Below, one piece after another: positions 31,859-40,528 of a stretch of 64,000 bases of DNA (the stretch's first letter is position 1; each line of letters opens with the position of its first letter). This DNA is from Deinococcus aquaedulcis (lineage in GTDB: Bacteria; Deinococcota; Deinococci; Deinococcales; Deinococcaceae). Under the pieces are notes generated by a model. That model was not told where the DNA came from. It searched no databases and saw only the letters and a list, made by a program, of their open reading frames with translations. The position numbers and the translations under genes are program-made. The stretch spans positions 62,001 to 126,000 of the forward strand of contig NZ_JAHRBL010000009.1 in NCBI RefSeq assembly GCF_019693445.1. The letters are read 5' to 3'.

Positions 31859-32578
31859 ATGACCAAGCGGCCAGCGGTGGGCGACCGGCAGGACAAGGGG
31901 CAGGACGTGCAGGCGATGTTCGCCGCCATTGCGCCCCGCTACGATCTGCTGAACCGGGTGCTGAGCCTGGGCGTGGACCGGGGCTGGCGCCGCGCGGCGG
32001 CCCAGGAGGCGCTGGCCCTGCAGCCCCGCCGCGTTCTGGACGTGGCCACCGGCACCGCCGACTTTGCCTTGGAACTCAAGAGCCGCGCCCCAGCAGCCGA
32101 GGTGATCGGCAGCGATTTCGTGCCGCAGATGCTGGCCATTGGCCGCGAGAAGGCCCAGGCCCGCCACCTGAAGATCGCTCTGGAAGAGGGGGACGCCCTG
32201 AACCTGCCCTACCCCGACGGCCACTTTGACGCCGTGACCTGTGCCTTTGGCTTTCGCAACTTTGCGGACTACGAGCGCGGGCTGGCCGAATTCTGGCGGG
32301 TGCTGGCGCCGGGGGGCCGGGCGGTGATTCTGGAGTTCCCCCCGCCCCGACCCGGGCTGTTCGGGGCGCTGTTCCGCTTTTACTTTCAGCATGTCCTGCC
32401 GCGCATTGGCGCGCTGGTCAGCGGGAACGCCGGGGCCTACACCTATCTGCCCGAAAGCGTGCTGGCCTTTCCCGAGCCCGCTCGCCTGGAACGCATGATG
32501 CAGGCCACGGGCTTTCGCACCCGGCACCGGCTGCTCACCTTTGGCATTGCCGCCATTCACGTGGGCGACAAGTTGTAG
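31859..32578 (+). CDS. menG: Demethylmenaquinone methyltransferase (UbiE/MenG)
   Basis: A 239-residue class I SAM methyltransferase making the last step of menaquinone synthesis. It has VQAMFAAIAPRYDLLNRVLS and VDRGWRR, both UbiE hallmarks, the SAM loop VLDVATGTADFALEL, GSDFVPQML, and the family motif GFRNFADYERGLAEFWRVLAPGG. The C-terminal YTYLPESVLAFPEPARL is also conserved. Leaderless start at 31859. Confidence 0.95.
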   Translation: MTKRPAVGDRQDKGQDVQAMFAAIAPRYDLLNRVLSLGVDRGWRRAAAQEALALQPRRVLDVATGTADFALELKSRAPAAEVIGSDFVPQMLAIGREKAQARHLKIALEEGDALNLPYPDGHFDAVTCAFGFRNFADYERGLAEFWRVLAPGGRAVILEFPPPRPGLFGALFRFYFQHVLPRIGALVSGNAGAYTYLPESVLAFPEPARLERMMQATGFRTRHRLLTFGIAAIHVGDKL

Positions 32579-32581
32579 GGC

Positions 32582-33067
32582 TCAGCGGCTGGCGCTGAGA
32601 AGCCGGCCCTGGCCCAGCCACAGGCGCAGGGCGCAGGCCATCAGCAGGGCGCCCAGCGGAAAGGGCACCGCGCCCAGGTCCATGCGGGCGTCCACCCCCC
32701 GCGTGAACGACCCGAAGCGCCCGCGCACCTCGCCTGCGTAGTGGCGCAGGTTGACGTCCAGGCCATCGGTGAAGGTGCCGTAGCGGCCCGTTACCGTGTC
32801 CGGGGTGAAATTCAGGGTCACGTCCACGCCCTCGGTGTAGCCCCCCAGGCGCACGGTCATCACGCCCGCTGCAATCTGCGCGCGCACGTCAAAGCCGTGG
32901 GTGATACCGCCCACGCGGCCCAGCAGCACGCCCTCGTCAATCCACACCGTCACGTCGGTGCCGTCTGTGTAGCCGCCCACGCGCCCCTTCAGGCGCTCGC
33001 CGTCCCAGGTGGCTTGCAGGGCCACCCCATCCGCAACACCGCCGAAGCGGCCTGAAAGAGCATCCAT
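32582..33067 (-). CDS. 22-residue repeat protein
   Basis: A 161-residue protein made of five consecutive 22-residue repeats and a partial sixth, each opening with a motif like GRVGGYTDGTDVTVWIDEG. The repeat consensus is G-R-x-G-G/T-x-T-x-G-x-D-V then alternating hydrophobic residues, consistent with a beta-solenoid or beta-meander. A single hydrophobic segment (PFPLGALLMACALRLWLG) ends the protein. No enzyme motif is seen. The start at 33067 places the first repeat at residue 6. It is convergent with menG (4 nt apart). Confidence 0.75.
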   Translation of the reverse strand: MDALSGRFGGVADGVALQATWDGERLKGRVGGYTDGTDVTVWIDEGVLLGRVGGITHGFDVRAQIAAGVMTVRLGGYTEGVDVTLNFTPDTVTGRYGTFTDGLDVNLRHYAGEVRGRFGSFTRGVDARMDLGAVPFPLGALLMACALRLWLGQGRLLSASR

Positions 33068-33132
33068 ACGGGGATTATGGGTGATGGCCGAAGGGTGAGG
33101 GAAACGGGCCAAGTCAGAGATAGCCTAACCGA

Positions 33133-33147
33133 TATTGGAATCCAATA
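33133..33147. promoter_or_regulatory. Perfect palindrome upstream of padR-like gene
   Basis: TATTGGA, A, TCCAATA: a perfect 7-bp inverted repeat 20 bp before the PadR start and just upstream of TATATT (33157-33162). A good candidate for autoregulation by the PadR protein. Confidence 0.6.
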
Positions 33148-33167
33148 ACGAAAACGTATATTGATGT

Positions 33168-33488
33168 ATGCCAATTCATCACGGTGATCTGGAACTGTCG
33201 CTGCTGACGTTGCTGGAGGGGGGTGAGCGGTACGGCCTGGACCTGGCCAAGGAACTGCACACGCTCACGGGGGGCGACCTGGCGCTGAATGCGGGCACCC
33301 TGTATCCGGCGCTGCACCGCATGGAACAGAGGGGCTGGCTGCAGAGCGAAAGCCGCCCCAGCAGCCGGGGCGGGCACCCCCTGCGGTACTACCGCCTCAC
33401 CCCAGCCGGGCAGGCTGCGCTGGAGGCCAAGCGGGAGGCCTACCACCGCTGGCACCAGGGCCTGACCGAGCGCTGGGGGAACCGGTGA
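33168..33488 (+). CDS. PadR-family transcriptional regulator
   Basis: A 106-residue winged-helix protein: LELSLLTLLEGGERYGLDLAKEL, NAGTLYPALHRMEQRGWLQSE (the recognition helix and wing) and YYRLTPAGQAALEAKRE. PadR proteins are dimeric repressors, often of the gene downstream. It overlaps that gene by GTGA, so the pair is one operon. TATATT lies 5 nt before ATG 33168. Confidence 0.92.
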   Translation: MPIHHGDLELSLLTLLEGGERYGLDLAKELHTLTGGDLALNAGTLYPALHRMEQRGWLQSESRPSSRGGHPLRYYRLTPAGQAALEAKREAYHRWHQGLTERWGNR

Positions 33489-34690
33489 ATGGCCTTGAGC
33501 GGTTTCTGAACCGGGCCACGCGCGGCCTGCCGGCGGGCCGAAGGCGACTAGTCCGCGAAGAGCTGCGAGGCAACATTCTGGAGCGGACAGCGGAATTGCA
33601 GGTGACGGGCCTGCCCAGAGAAGAGGCGCTGCGCCGCGCCCTGCAGGATTTTGGCGCGCCGGCGCCACTGGCCGCCGGGCTCCGGCGGGTGCACCTGTGG
33701 CCCAGGCTGGGGCTGCTGGGCGGGTTGTGCAGCGTGGCGCTGGCGGGCACCCTTCTGGCCCTGCCACGCCAGACCGCAAGAGAGCTGCCCCTGGTCACGT
33801 ATCTTCCAGAGTGTCGGCCAAGCAGCACCACCAGCGCCGCCCTCTGTACCCACGCCCAGGACTTCTGGGTGGGGCTGGGCGGCCTGACGGCCCGCCTGGA
33901 GGCGCAGGGGGCGACGGTGGAGACGGTTCAGCGAACGGTGCCGGTCCCTGCAGGGCTGGAGAGCCCCCTGACCAGCGTTTCTGAAGAGGTCTTGGTGGTG
34001 CGCTGGATGGAGGCAACGGGTGAAGCAGGTAGGGTCGAATTTCCCCGCACCAACCGCGTCCTGGACATCATGATTGAGCAGGCAAACCGCAATGGGCGCC
34101 CAGACTTCTGGCCGGGCCCGGTGCTGGAGCGCGGCGGCGAGCGGCTGTTGAGCAGCGACATCCTCCTCAGCAGTGTCTGGTCCACCTTGAACCAGCCGCT
34201 CACCGTGGAACGCCCGTTTGATGGCCCGGTACTGCGGCTGGGCCGCCTCCGGCTGGAACTGGCGCAACCCGGAGAGGGGGTCAGTGTCCTGCCGATGGTG
34301 GAGCAGCGGCTGGGAGCCACGCTCTACGGCCCCACGCAGCTGACCATCTTTGCCGGCGCCCACCTGATTCCCCGGCCTCATGAATCGCGGGGAAGTGTGC
34401 CTAGCTTCGCCCAGCACATTGACGTACAGGGTGTACCCGGCGAGGTGTACGCCGTGCTGCGCCCGGTGGCTTTCCGGGGGGTGAATGGTCTGGGCATGGA
34501 CTTGGCGACGGTGGATGACCAGGGACAACTGCCATTCCGTTCCGCCCAACCGCAAGTGCGCTTCGTGCGGGATCTGAAGGCGCTGGGCGCAAGCGGCGCC
34601 GCCAAGCCTGCTGTGGCGCTGCTGCGTCTGGGCCTAGCCGTGCGCATGGGCCGCGACGGCTTAGTGGCCTACACCCTGGAAGTCCCTTAA
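33485..34690 (+). CDS. Membrane-anchored protein with permease-prefix domain
   Basis: A 401-residue protein starting at GTG 33485. Residues 1-65 (FLNRATRGLPAGRRRLVREELRGNI, ELQVTGLPREEALRRALQDFG) match the small helical domain that precedes many ABC permeases and is often paired with PadR regulators. One membrane segment follows (LGLLGGLCSVALAGTLLAL, about 75-95). The remaining 300 residues are predicted extracytoplasmic, beta-rich, and unrecognised; no permease domain is present. It probably senses or binds something outside the membrane. Confidence 0.75.
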   Translation: MNGLERFLNRATRGLPAGRRRLVREELRGNILERTAELQVTGLPREEALRRALQDFGAPAPLAAGLRRVHLWPRLGLLGGLCSVALAGTLLALPRQTARELPLVTYLPECRPSSTTSAALCTHAQDFWVGLGGLTARLEAQGATVETVQRTVPVPAGLESPLTSVSEEVLVVRWMEATGEAGRVEFPRTNRVLDIMIEQANRNGRPDFWPGPVLERGGERLLSSDILLSSVWSTLNQPLTVERPFDGPVLRLGRLRLELAQPGEGVSVLPMVEQRLGATLYGPTQLTIFAGAHLIPRPHESRGSVPSFAQHIDVQGVPGEVYAVLRPVAFRGVNGLGMDLATVDDQGQLPFRSAQPQVRFVRDLKALGASGAAKPAVALLRLGLAVRMGRDGLVAYTLEVP

Positions 34691-34708
34691 AAAGGCAACA
34701 GCAAAAAA

Positions 34709-34740
34709 GGCAGGCCGGCGTTCGAACACGCCAGCCTGCC
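34709..34740. terminator. Bidirectional terminator
   Basis: GGCAGGCCGGCG pairs with CGCCAGCCTGCC (one mismatch) around a TTCGAACA-type loop; A-rich before and T-containing after. It serves both the PadR operon and sucB. Confidence 0.75.
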
Positions 34741-34795
34741 TCTTGTTGGTCGAAGGTGACCTCTCTATCACCCTTCAACCCTCAACCATCACCCC

Positions 34796-36070
<1,275 letters not shown>

Positions 36071-36269
36071 AACGCCTTCTGTTATACCCCCCGGGACCTG
36101 TGACTGGGCCGGGAACGGCAACAGAGGCGGGTGCGGCGTCCCTGCGGGCGGGCCGCGCCCTTTGGCTTAGGGGCCAGTGCGTCATGCGGCGAATTTCGGC
36201 AGGCGGGGCGGGCCGCTAGCGTAGAGCCAACCGAGAGGAGCGCCTGACGCCGCCTCCGGAGGAGTTGCC

Positions 36270-37004
36270 ATGCCCAGACTGAACCAGATTATCGCCGTGG
36301 AAAAGGGCGTGAAAAGCCGCTCCTTTGCCGAACTCACCGACGCCCACCAGCAGTTGCAAAAGCCCACCCTGCTGGGCGGCATTGCCCGCACCTACCGCCC
36401 CAAGGACGAGGAAGGCGAGCTGCTGCCCCCCGAATCCACCCGCGTGCAGGTAAAAGCCGAAGAGGTGGTCCGCCAGACCGCCCAGATTCTGACCGGGCTG
36501 TTTGACGTGACCGCCACCAAGGACTGGGCCAACTGCGAGGCAAAAGCCGACGTGGTGGTGGGCGAGCGCGTGCTCCTGAAACAGGTGCCGGTCAGCTACC
36601 TGCTGTTTCTGGAAAAGCAGCTGACCGACCTGAGCACCTTCCTGCGCAAGCTGCCCGTGCTGGACGCCAGCGAAAGCTGGACCTTTGACCCGGGTGCCGA
36701 CGCCTACGCCACCGAGCCCGTTCAGACCGTGCGCACCCGCAAGATTCCGCGCAACCACGTGAAGGCCGAGGCCACCGACAAGCACCCGGCGCAGGTGGAG
36801 GTGTACTACGAGGACGTGACCGTGGGGTACTGGCGCACCGTGAAGTTCAGCGGCGCCCTGCCCGCCCAGCGCGTGCACGAGTTGCAGACCCGCGTGCAGA
36901 AGTTGCAGCAGGCCGTGAAATTTGCCCGCGAGGAAGCGAACAGCTTTGAAGTCACCGAGCAGAAGGTGGGCGAGCGGGTGTTTGCGTACCTGCTGGACAG
37001 CTAA
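36270..37004 (+). CDS. Conserved hypothetical protein (DUF7873-like)
   Basis: A 244-residue soluble protein with GGAGGAG before ATG 36270. Notable stretches are MPRLNQIIAVEKGVKSRSFA, KPTLLGGIARTYRPKDEEGELLPPEST, TATKDWANCEAKADVVV and LLFLEKQLTDLSTFLRKLP. I recall this as a widespread conserved family of unknown function in actinobacteria and Deinococcus. The C-terminus is a coiled coil (HELQTRVQKLQQAVKFAREEA). It stands alone with its own terminator, next to the two Y RNA-like genes. Confidence 0.85.
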   Translation: MPRLNQIIAVEKGVKSRSFAELTDAHQQLQKPTLLGGIARTYRPKDEEGELLPPESTRVQVKAEEVVRQTAQILTGLFDVTATKDWANCEAKADVVVGERVLLKQVPVSYLLFLEKQLTDLSTFLRKLPVLDASESWTFDPGADAYATEPVQTVRTRKIPRNHVKAEATDKHPAQVEVYYEDVTVGYWRTVKFSGALPAQRVHELQTRVQKLQQAVKFAREEANSFEVTEQKVGERVFAYLLDS

Positions 37005-37020
37005 GCGCCGCCTATGAATG

Positions 37021-37048
37021 ACCGGAGCCCCGACCACAGGGCTCCGGT
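37021..37048 (+). terminator. Terminator of the conserved hypothetical
   Basis: ACCGGAGCCC (37021-37030) and GGGCTCCGGT (37039-37048), a 10-bp stem followed by TTCTGCTGT. Confidence 0.8.
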
Positions 37049-37100
37049 TTCTGCTGTGGCCTACGCCACCCGGCGCATGTGGGCGGTTGGCCCCGCGCCC

Positions 37101-37106
37101 TATCCT
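37101..37106 (+). promoter_or_regulatory. -10 box TATCCT of the tandem Y RNA-like genes
   Basis: TATCCT ends 7 nt before the GGAGT at 37114 that forms the base of the first RNA, so initiation at 37114 fits the predicted structure. No good -35 is visible. Confidence 0.55.
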
Positions 37107-37113
37107 GAGCCCT

Positions 37114-37264
37114 GGAGTACCAAGCTGAGGCTCAGCCTCAAGCTGACAGGAAGACCGCGTTTCAGTGCAGGTTCGAGTCCTGCGCCCGCCATCACTGCGG
37201 CGGGGTAGCCCAAACCGGTAGAGGCGGCGCGGCCTTCCGAAACACAAGCTCAAGCTTCCACTCC
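37114..37264 (+). ncRNA. Y RNA-like RNA with circularly permuted tRNA module, copy 1
   Basis: About 151 nt. From outside in the strands pair as GGAGT 37114-37118/ACTCC 37260-37264, AAGCT 37122-37126/AGCTT 37253-37257, GGAAG 37149-37153/CTTCC 37234-37238 and CCGCG 37155-37159/CGCGG 37228-37232, the last at the place of an anticodon stem. Inside lie a T arm with loop TTCGAGT (37167-37183), an acceptor-like hairpin CCCGCC/GGCGGG closed by ATCACTGC (37085+100 to 37204), and a D arm with GGTAG (37208-37225). A side hairpin GAGGC/GCCTC is at 37127-37139. This 3'-half-before-5'-half order is that of the tRNA-mimic module in YrlA-type Y RNAs, which tether Ro60 to exoribonuclease. Identity is inferred from structure; the Ro-binding motif was not proven. 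Confidence 0.75.
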
Positions 37265-37277
37265 AAGCTGAGCATTC

Positions 37278-37440
37278 GCCGCTGAGGGTCCAATCAAGGG
37301 CGGCCGGTCGGACAAGCCGAGGTCAGGGGTTCAAAACCCCTTCGCTCCTCCACCCACGGAGCGGTAGCTCAGCCGGGAGAGCACGGCTGCTGAGCATGAA
37401 CCGGACGCTTAAACGCCGTGGACCCGTGCAATTCAGCGGC
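37278..37440 (+). ncRNA. Y RNA-like RNA with circularly permuted tRNA module, copy 2
   Basis: About 163 nt, starting 13 nt after copy 1. Outer helices: GCCGCTGA 37278-37285/TCAGCGGC 37433-37440, GGGTCC 37286-37291/GGACCC 37420-37425, GGCG 37299-37302/CGCC 37414-37417, CCGGT 37304-37308/ACCGG 37400-37404, AGCCG 37315-37319/CGGCT 37384-37388. The tRNA-like core has a variable AGGTC, T arm AGGGG-TTCAAAA-CCCCT (37325-37341), acceptor TCGCTCC/GGAGCGG (37342-37348/37358-37364) closed by a 9-nt loop that begins T-CCA, then TA and D arm GCTC/GAGC (37367-37382). Every tRNA element is present with 7-bp acceptor and 5-bp T and anticodon-type stems, but in permuted order. It cannot be read as an ordinary tRNA. 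Confidence 0.78.
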
Positions 37441-37501
37441 ACCCCAGGGGCGGAGGACCGGACATGTCCTTCGCTCCACCTCTTTGATGGGCAGATAGAG
37501 A

Positions 37502-37531
37502 AAGCCCCCGGGGATGTCCCCAGGGGCTTTT
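37502..37531. terminator. Bidirectional terminator between Y RNA-like genes and sucA
   Basis: AAGCCCC...GGGA/TCCC...GGGGCTT: nested stems around TG, with A-rich and T-rich flanks. It can end the RNA transcript and sucA. Confidence 0.75.
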
Positions 37532-37541
37532 CAAGTGAACT

Positions 37542-40388
37542 TTACCCGTCCTGCTGCGCCGTCTGGGCCAGTTCCTTCTGGTCCTGCACGACCTCGCGGC
37601 TGATCTTTTCGCCCAGGGCGTCAGCAATCACCTTGGCCTGTTCCTTGGCGTGCACGCTAGCATACCCGGCGGCGGTGCTGGCGGCACGTGGGCGGGTGGC
37701 GCTCTTCAGGGTCTGACCGGGGGCCAGGATCTTTTCCAGGTCCTCCCAGATCATCAGCCATGCGCCCTGGTTCTCGGGTTCTTCCTGGGCCCACACGACC
37801 TGCGCGCCGGGGTGCCCCGCCAGTTCCTCGGCCAGCGCCTGCCCCGGGAAGGGGTAGAGCTGTTCCAGGCGAATCAGGGCGGTGCCAGCGTAGCCATCCT
37901 TGTCGGCGTCGCGCGCTTCCACCAGCTCCCAGTGCAGCTTGCCAGAGCTGATCACCACGCGCCGGGCCTGTTGCACGGTGTCGTCGCCAATCACTTCGCA
38001 GAAGCGGCCCTCGGCCAGCTCTGAGAGCGGGCTCATGGCCTGCTTGTTGCGCAGCAGGCTCTTGGGGGTCATCACAATCAGGGGCTTGCGGTAGGGGCGC
38101 AGCACCTGACGCCTCAGGAGGTGGAAGATCTGCGCGGCGCTTGAGGGCACCACCACCTGCATGTTCTTCTGGGCGCACAGCTGCAAGTAGCGCTCCAGGC
38201 GGGCGCTGGAGTGCTCGGGGCCCGCGCCCTCATAGCCGTGGGGCAGCAGCAGCGTCAGGCCGCTGAGGCGCTGCCACTTGCTTTCCCCCGCACTCAGGAA
38301 CTGGTCAATGACCGCCTGCGCGCCGTTGGCAAAGTCCCCGAACTGCGCTTCCCAGGCGATCAGCGCCTTGGGTTCAGAGGTAGAGTAGCCGTATTCAAAG
38401 GCCATCACGGCTTCTTCGGACAGGGTGGAATCCACCACTTCCACGCGGCCCTGCTCCGGGCGCAGGTGGGCCAGGGCCATGTATTCCTCGTTCATGGGGT
38501 CCTGGGCGTTCTGGTCGTGCAGGACGGCGTGGCGGTGCACAAAGGTGCCGCGCCCCGAGTCCTGGCCCACCAGCCGCACGCCGTAGCCCTCGTCCAGCAG
38601 GGTCGCGTAGGCCAGCATCTCGCCCATGCCCCAGTCCAGGGGCTGTTCGCCGCGCGCCATCGCCTGCCGGGGCTTGATCACCGTGCGCTCAATGGTGCGG
38701 TGCACCTTGAAGCCTTCGGGGACCTCGGTCAGCTTCAGGCCCAGGTCGGTCAGCTTGGCCTGGGGCACGCTGGTGGGCACCTCGTCGCGCCAGTGGGTGC
38801 CGGTGTACTCGCTCCAGTCCACGGCCAGCTTGCTCTGGGCCGCGTTCTCCATCTCTTCGACCACGGCTTCGCCCGCGTCCAGCTGGTCGCGGAAGCGCTC
38901 GACCAGGCGCTCGCCCTCGCCGGCGTCCAGCACGCCCGCGCCCTCCAGCGCCTTGGCGTACAGGGCCCGGGTGCCAGGGTGACCGTCAATCTCGCGGTAC
39001 ATGATCGGCTGGGTCATGCGCGGCTCGTCGCCCTCGTTGTGGCCGTTGCGGCGGAAGCAGATCAGGTCAATGAAGACGTCCTTGCCAAATTCCTGGCGGT
39101 AGGCCAGCGCGAGGTCGCCGCAGAAGGCCACCGCTTCAGGGTCGTCGCCGTTCACGTGCAGCACAGGCGCGTTGGCAATCTTGGCCACGTCGGTGCAGTA
39201 GCGGCTCGAACGGGTGTCGCGCGGGTCCGAGATGGTAAAGCCCACCTGGTTGTTGATGACAATGCGCACTGCCCCGCCCGTCGAAAAGCCGCGAAGCCGC
39301 GAGAGGTTCAGCGTTTCCATGACCACGCCCTGCCCGCTGACGGCCGCGTCGCCGTGCACGGTGATGGGCAGCACGCTGCGCCGTTCCACGTCCCCCCGGC
39401 GGTCCTGGCGCGCGCGCACCGAGCCGTGCACCACCGGCGAGACGATTTCCAGGTGGCTGGGGTTAAAGGCCAGCGCAAGGTGCATGGGGCCGCCGGGCGT
39501 GCGCACGTCACTGGAATAGCCCATGTGGTACTTCACGTCGCCCGCCACATCGGGGTTGTCGCTGAGCTTCTTCTTGCCGTCGAACTCGTCGAACAGCACG
39601 GAGCTGGGCTTGCCGAAGATGTTCACCAGCGTGTTCAGGCGGCCACGGTGGGCCATGCCCATTACAACTTCCTTCACGCCGGCCTTCCCGGCCTGCTGAA
39701 TAATGCGGTCCAGCAGCGGAATAAAGCTCTCGCCGCCTTCCAGGCCGAAGCGCTTGACGCCGGGGTACTTGTTTTTCAGGTACAGTTCTAGCCCTTCGGC
39801 AGCTGTGAGCTTCTGCATCAGGCGGCGGCGTTCCTCGCGGCTGTACTGCCCCCGGCCGCGCCCAGCCTCAATGCGCTCCTGGAACCACGCGCGCTCGGTG
39901 GCGGGCAGGTAGTTGAATTCAAAGCCAATGGCGCCGCAGTAGGTGTCTTGCAGCTGGGTGATCACGTCGCGCAGGGGGCCGGTGAACACGCCGTCCTGCA
40001 CCGGCTCGTTCAGGTCGGCGGCCGACAGGCCGTAGTACTCGGGGGTCAGTTCGGGCACGGTGGGAATGCCGCGCATCTTGAGCGGGTTGGTGCGCGCGCT
40101 GATGTGGCCGTACACGCGGTAGGCGGTGATCAGGGCGCCCGCCGCCTGCTGCGCCCCGCTGACGCCCTGGGGCACCGGCAGCACGGTCTGGCCCCGGCGC
40201 TGGGTGCCCAGCTGGTAGAACGCCTGCTGAATGGCGGAATGCGCGGTGTCGGGCGCGCCGGCGCGCACCTCGTCGAAGTAGGCCCGCCACTGCGGGTCCA
40301 CACTGTTCGGGTCAGCCAGGTAGGCCTCGTACAGCCCCTCAATAAAGGCCGCGTTGCCCCCGGACATGATCGTCTGCGACTGCGTCAT
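37542..40388 (-). CDS. sucA: 2-oxoglutarate dehydrogenase E1
   Basis: A 948-residue thiamin diphosphate enzyme decarboxylating 2-oxoglutarate and passing the succinyl group to E2. The N-terminal FIEGLYEAYLADPNSVDPQWRAYF is the E2-binding element of this family. Catalytic-domain signatures include MGMAHRGRLNTLVNIFGKP, ALAFNPSHLEIVSPVVHGSV and GDAAVSGQGVVMETLNLSRL. A GAGGCG ribosome binding site precedes ATG 40388. sucB lies on the same strand 1.5 kb downstream. Confidence 0.97.
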   Translation of the reverse strand: MTQSQTIMSGGNAAFIEGLYEAYLADPNSVDPQWRAYFDEVRAGAPDTAHSAIQQAFYQLGTQRRGQTVLPVPQGVSGAQQAAGALITAYRVYGHISARTNPLKMRGIPTVPELTPEYYGLSAADLNEPVQDGVFTGPLRDVITQLQDTYCGAIGFEFNYLPATERAWFQERIEAGRGRGQYSREERRRLMQKLTAAEGLELYLKNKYPGVKRFGLEGGESFIPLLDRIIQQAGKAGVKEVVMGMAHRGRLNTLVNIFGKPSSVLFDEFDGKKKLSDNPDVAGDVKYHMGYSSDVRTPGGPMHLALAFNPSHLEIVSPVVHGSVRARQDRRGDVERRSVLPITVHGDAAVSGQGVVMETLNLSRLRGFSTGGAVRIVINNQVGFTISDPRDTRSSRYCTDVAKIANAPVLHVNGDDPEAVAFCGDLALAYRQEFGKDVFIDLICFRRNGHNEGDEPRMTQPIMYREIDGHPGTRALYAKALEGAGVLDAGEGERLVERFRDQLDAGEAVVEEMENAAQSKLAVDWSEYTGTHWRDEVPTSVPQAKLTDLGLKLTEVPEGFKVHRTIERTVIKPRQAMARGEQPLDWGMGEMLAYATLLDEGYGVRLVGQDSGRGTFVHRHAVLHDQNAQDPMNEEYMALAHLRPEQGRVEVVDSTLSEEAVMAFEYGYSTSEPKALIAWEAQFGDFANGAQAVIDQFLSAGESKWQRLSGLTLLLPHGYEGAGPEHSSARLERYLQLCAQKNMQVVVPSSAAQIFHLLRRQVLRPYRKPLIVMTPKSLLRNKQAMSPLSELAEGRFCEVIGDDTVQQARRVVISSGKLHWELVEARDADKDGYAGTALIRLEQLYPFPGQALAEELAGHPGAQVVWAQEEPENQGAWLMIWEDLEKILAPGQTLKSATRPRAASTAAGYASVHAKEQAKVIADALGEKISREVVQDQKELAQTAQQDG

Positions 40389-40528
40389 AACGCCTCAGCA
40401 TACCGCTGGCCGCAGCGGCAAATGGCACCCTGGCGCCCCTGCTTTGTCTCTGGGCGCGTAACCCCATTCGCCGGGGCTGGACAGAGGTCTGCGGCCCGCC
40501 CTGCCCCCAGACGCGGCACCATAGGCCC

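Noticed and set aside
37099..37236. Ordinary tRNA genes with introns or degenerate tRNA array at 37.1-37.5 kb
   Set aside because: The 5' and 3' halves do not match in linear order (GGCGGGG cannot pair with TCGCTCC), whereas they pair well in permuted order and the outer strands pair with each other.
37357..37480. A linear tRNA from GGAGCGG (37358) to TCGCTCC-A-CC (37470-37479)
   Set aside because: The acceptor would pair, but the supposed T loop is CGGACAT instead of TTCRANY and the anticodon loop would be 29 nt long. The upstream T arm and the outer helices give a far better structure.
38211..39791. 526-residue plus-strand ORF opposite sucA
   Set aside because: Antisense shadow of a well-supported essential enzyme.
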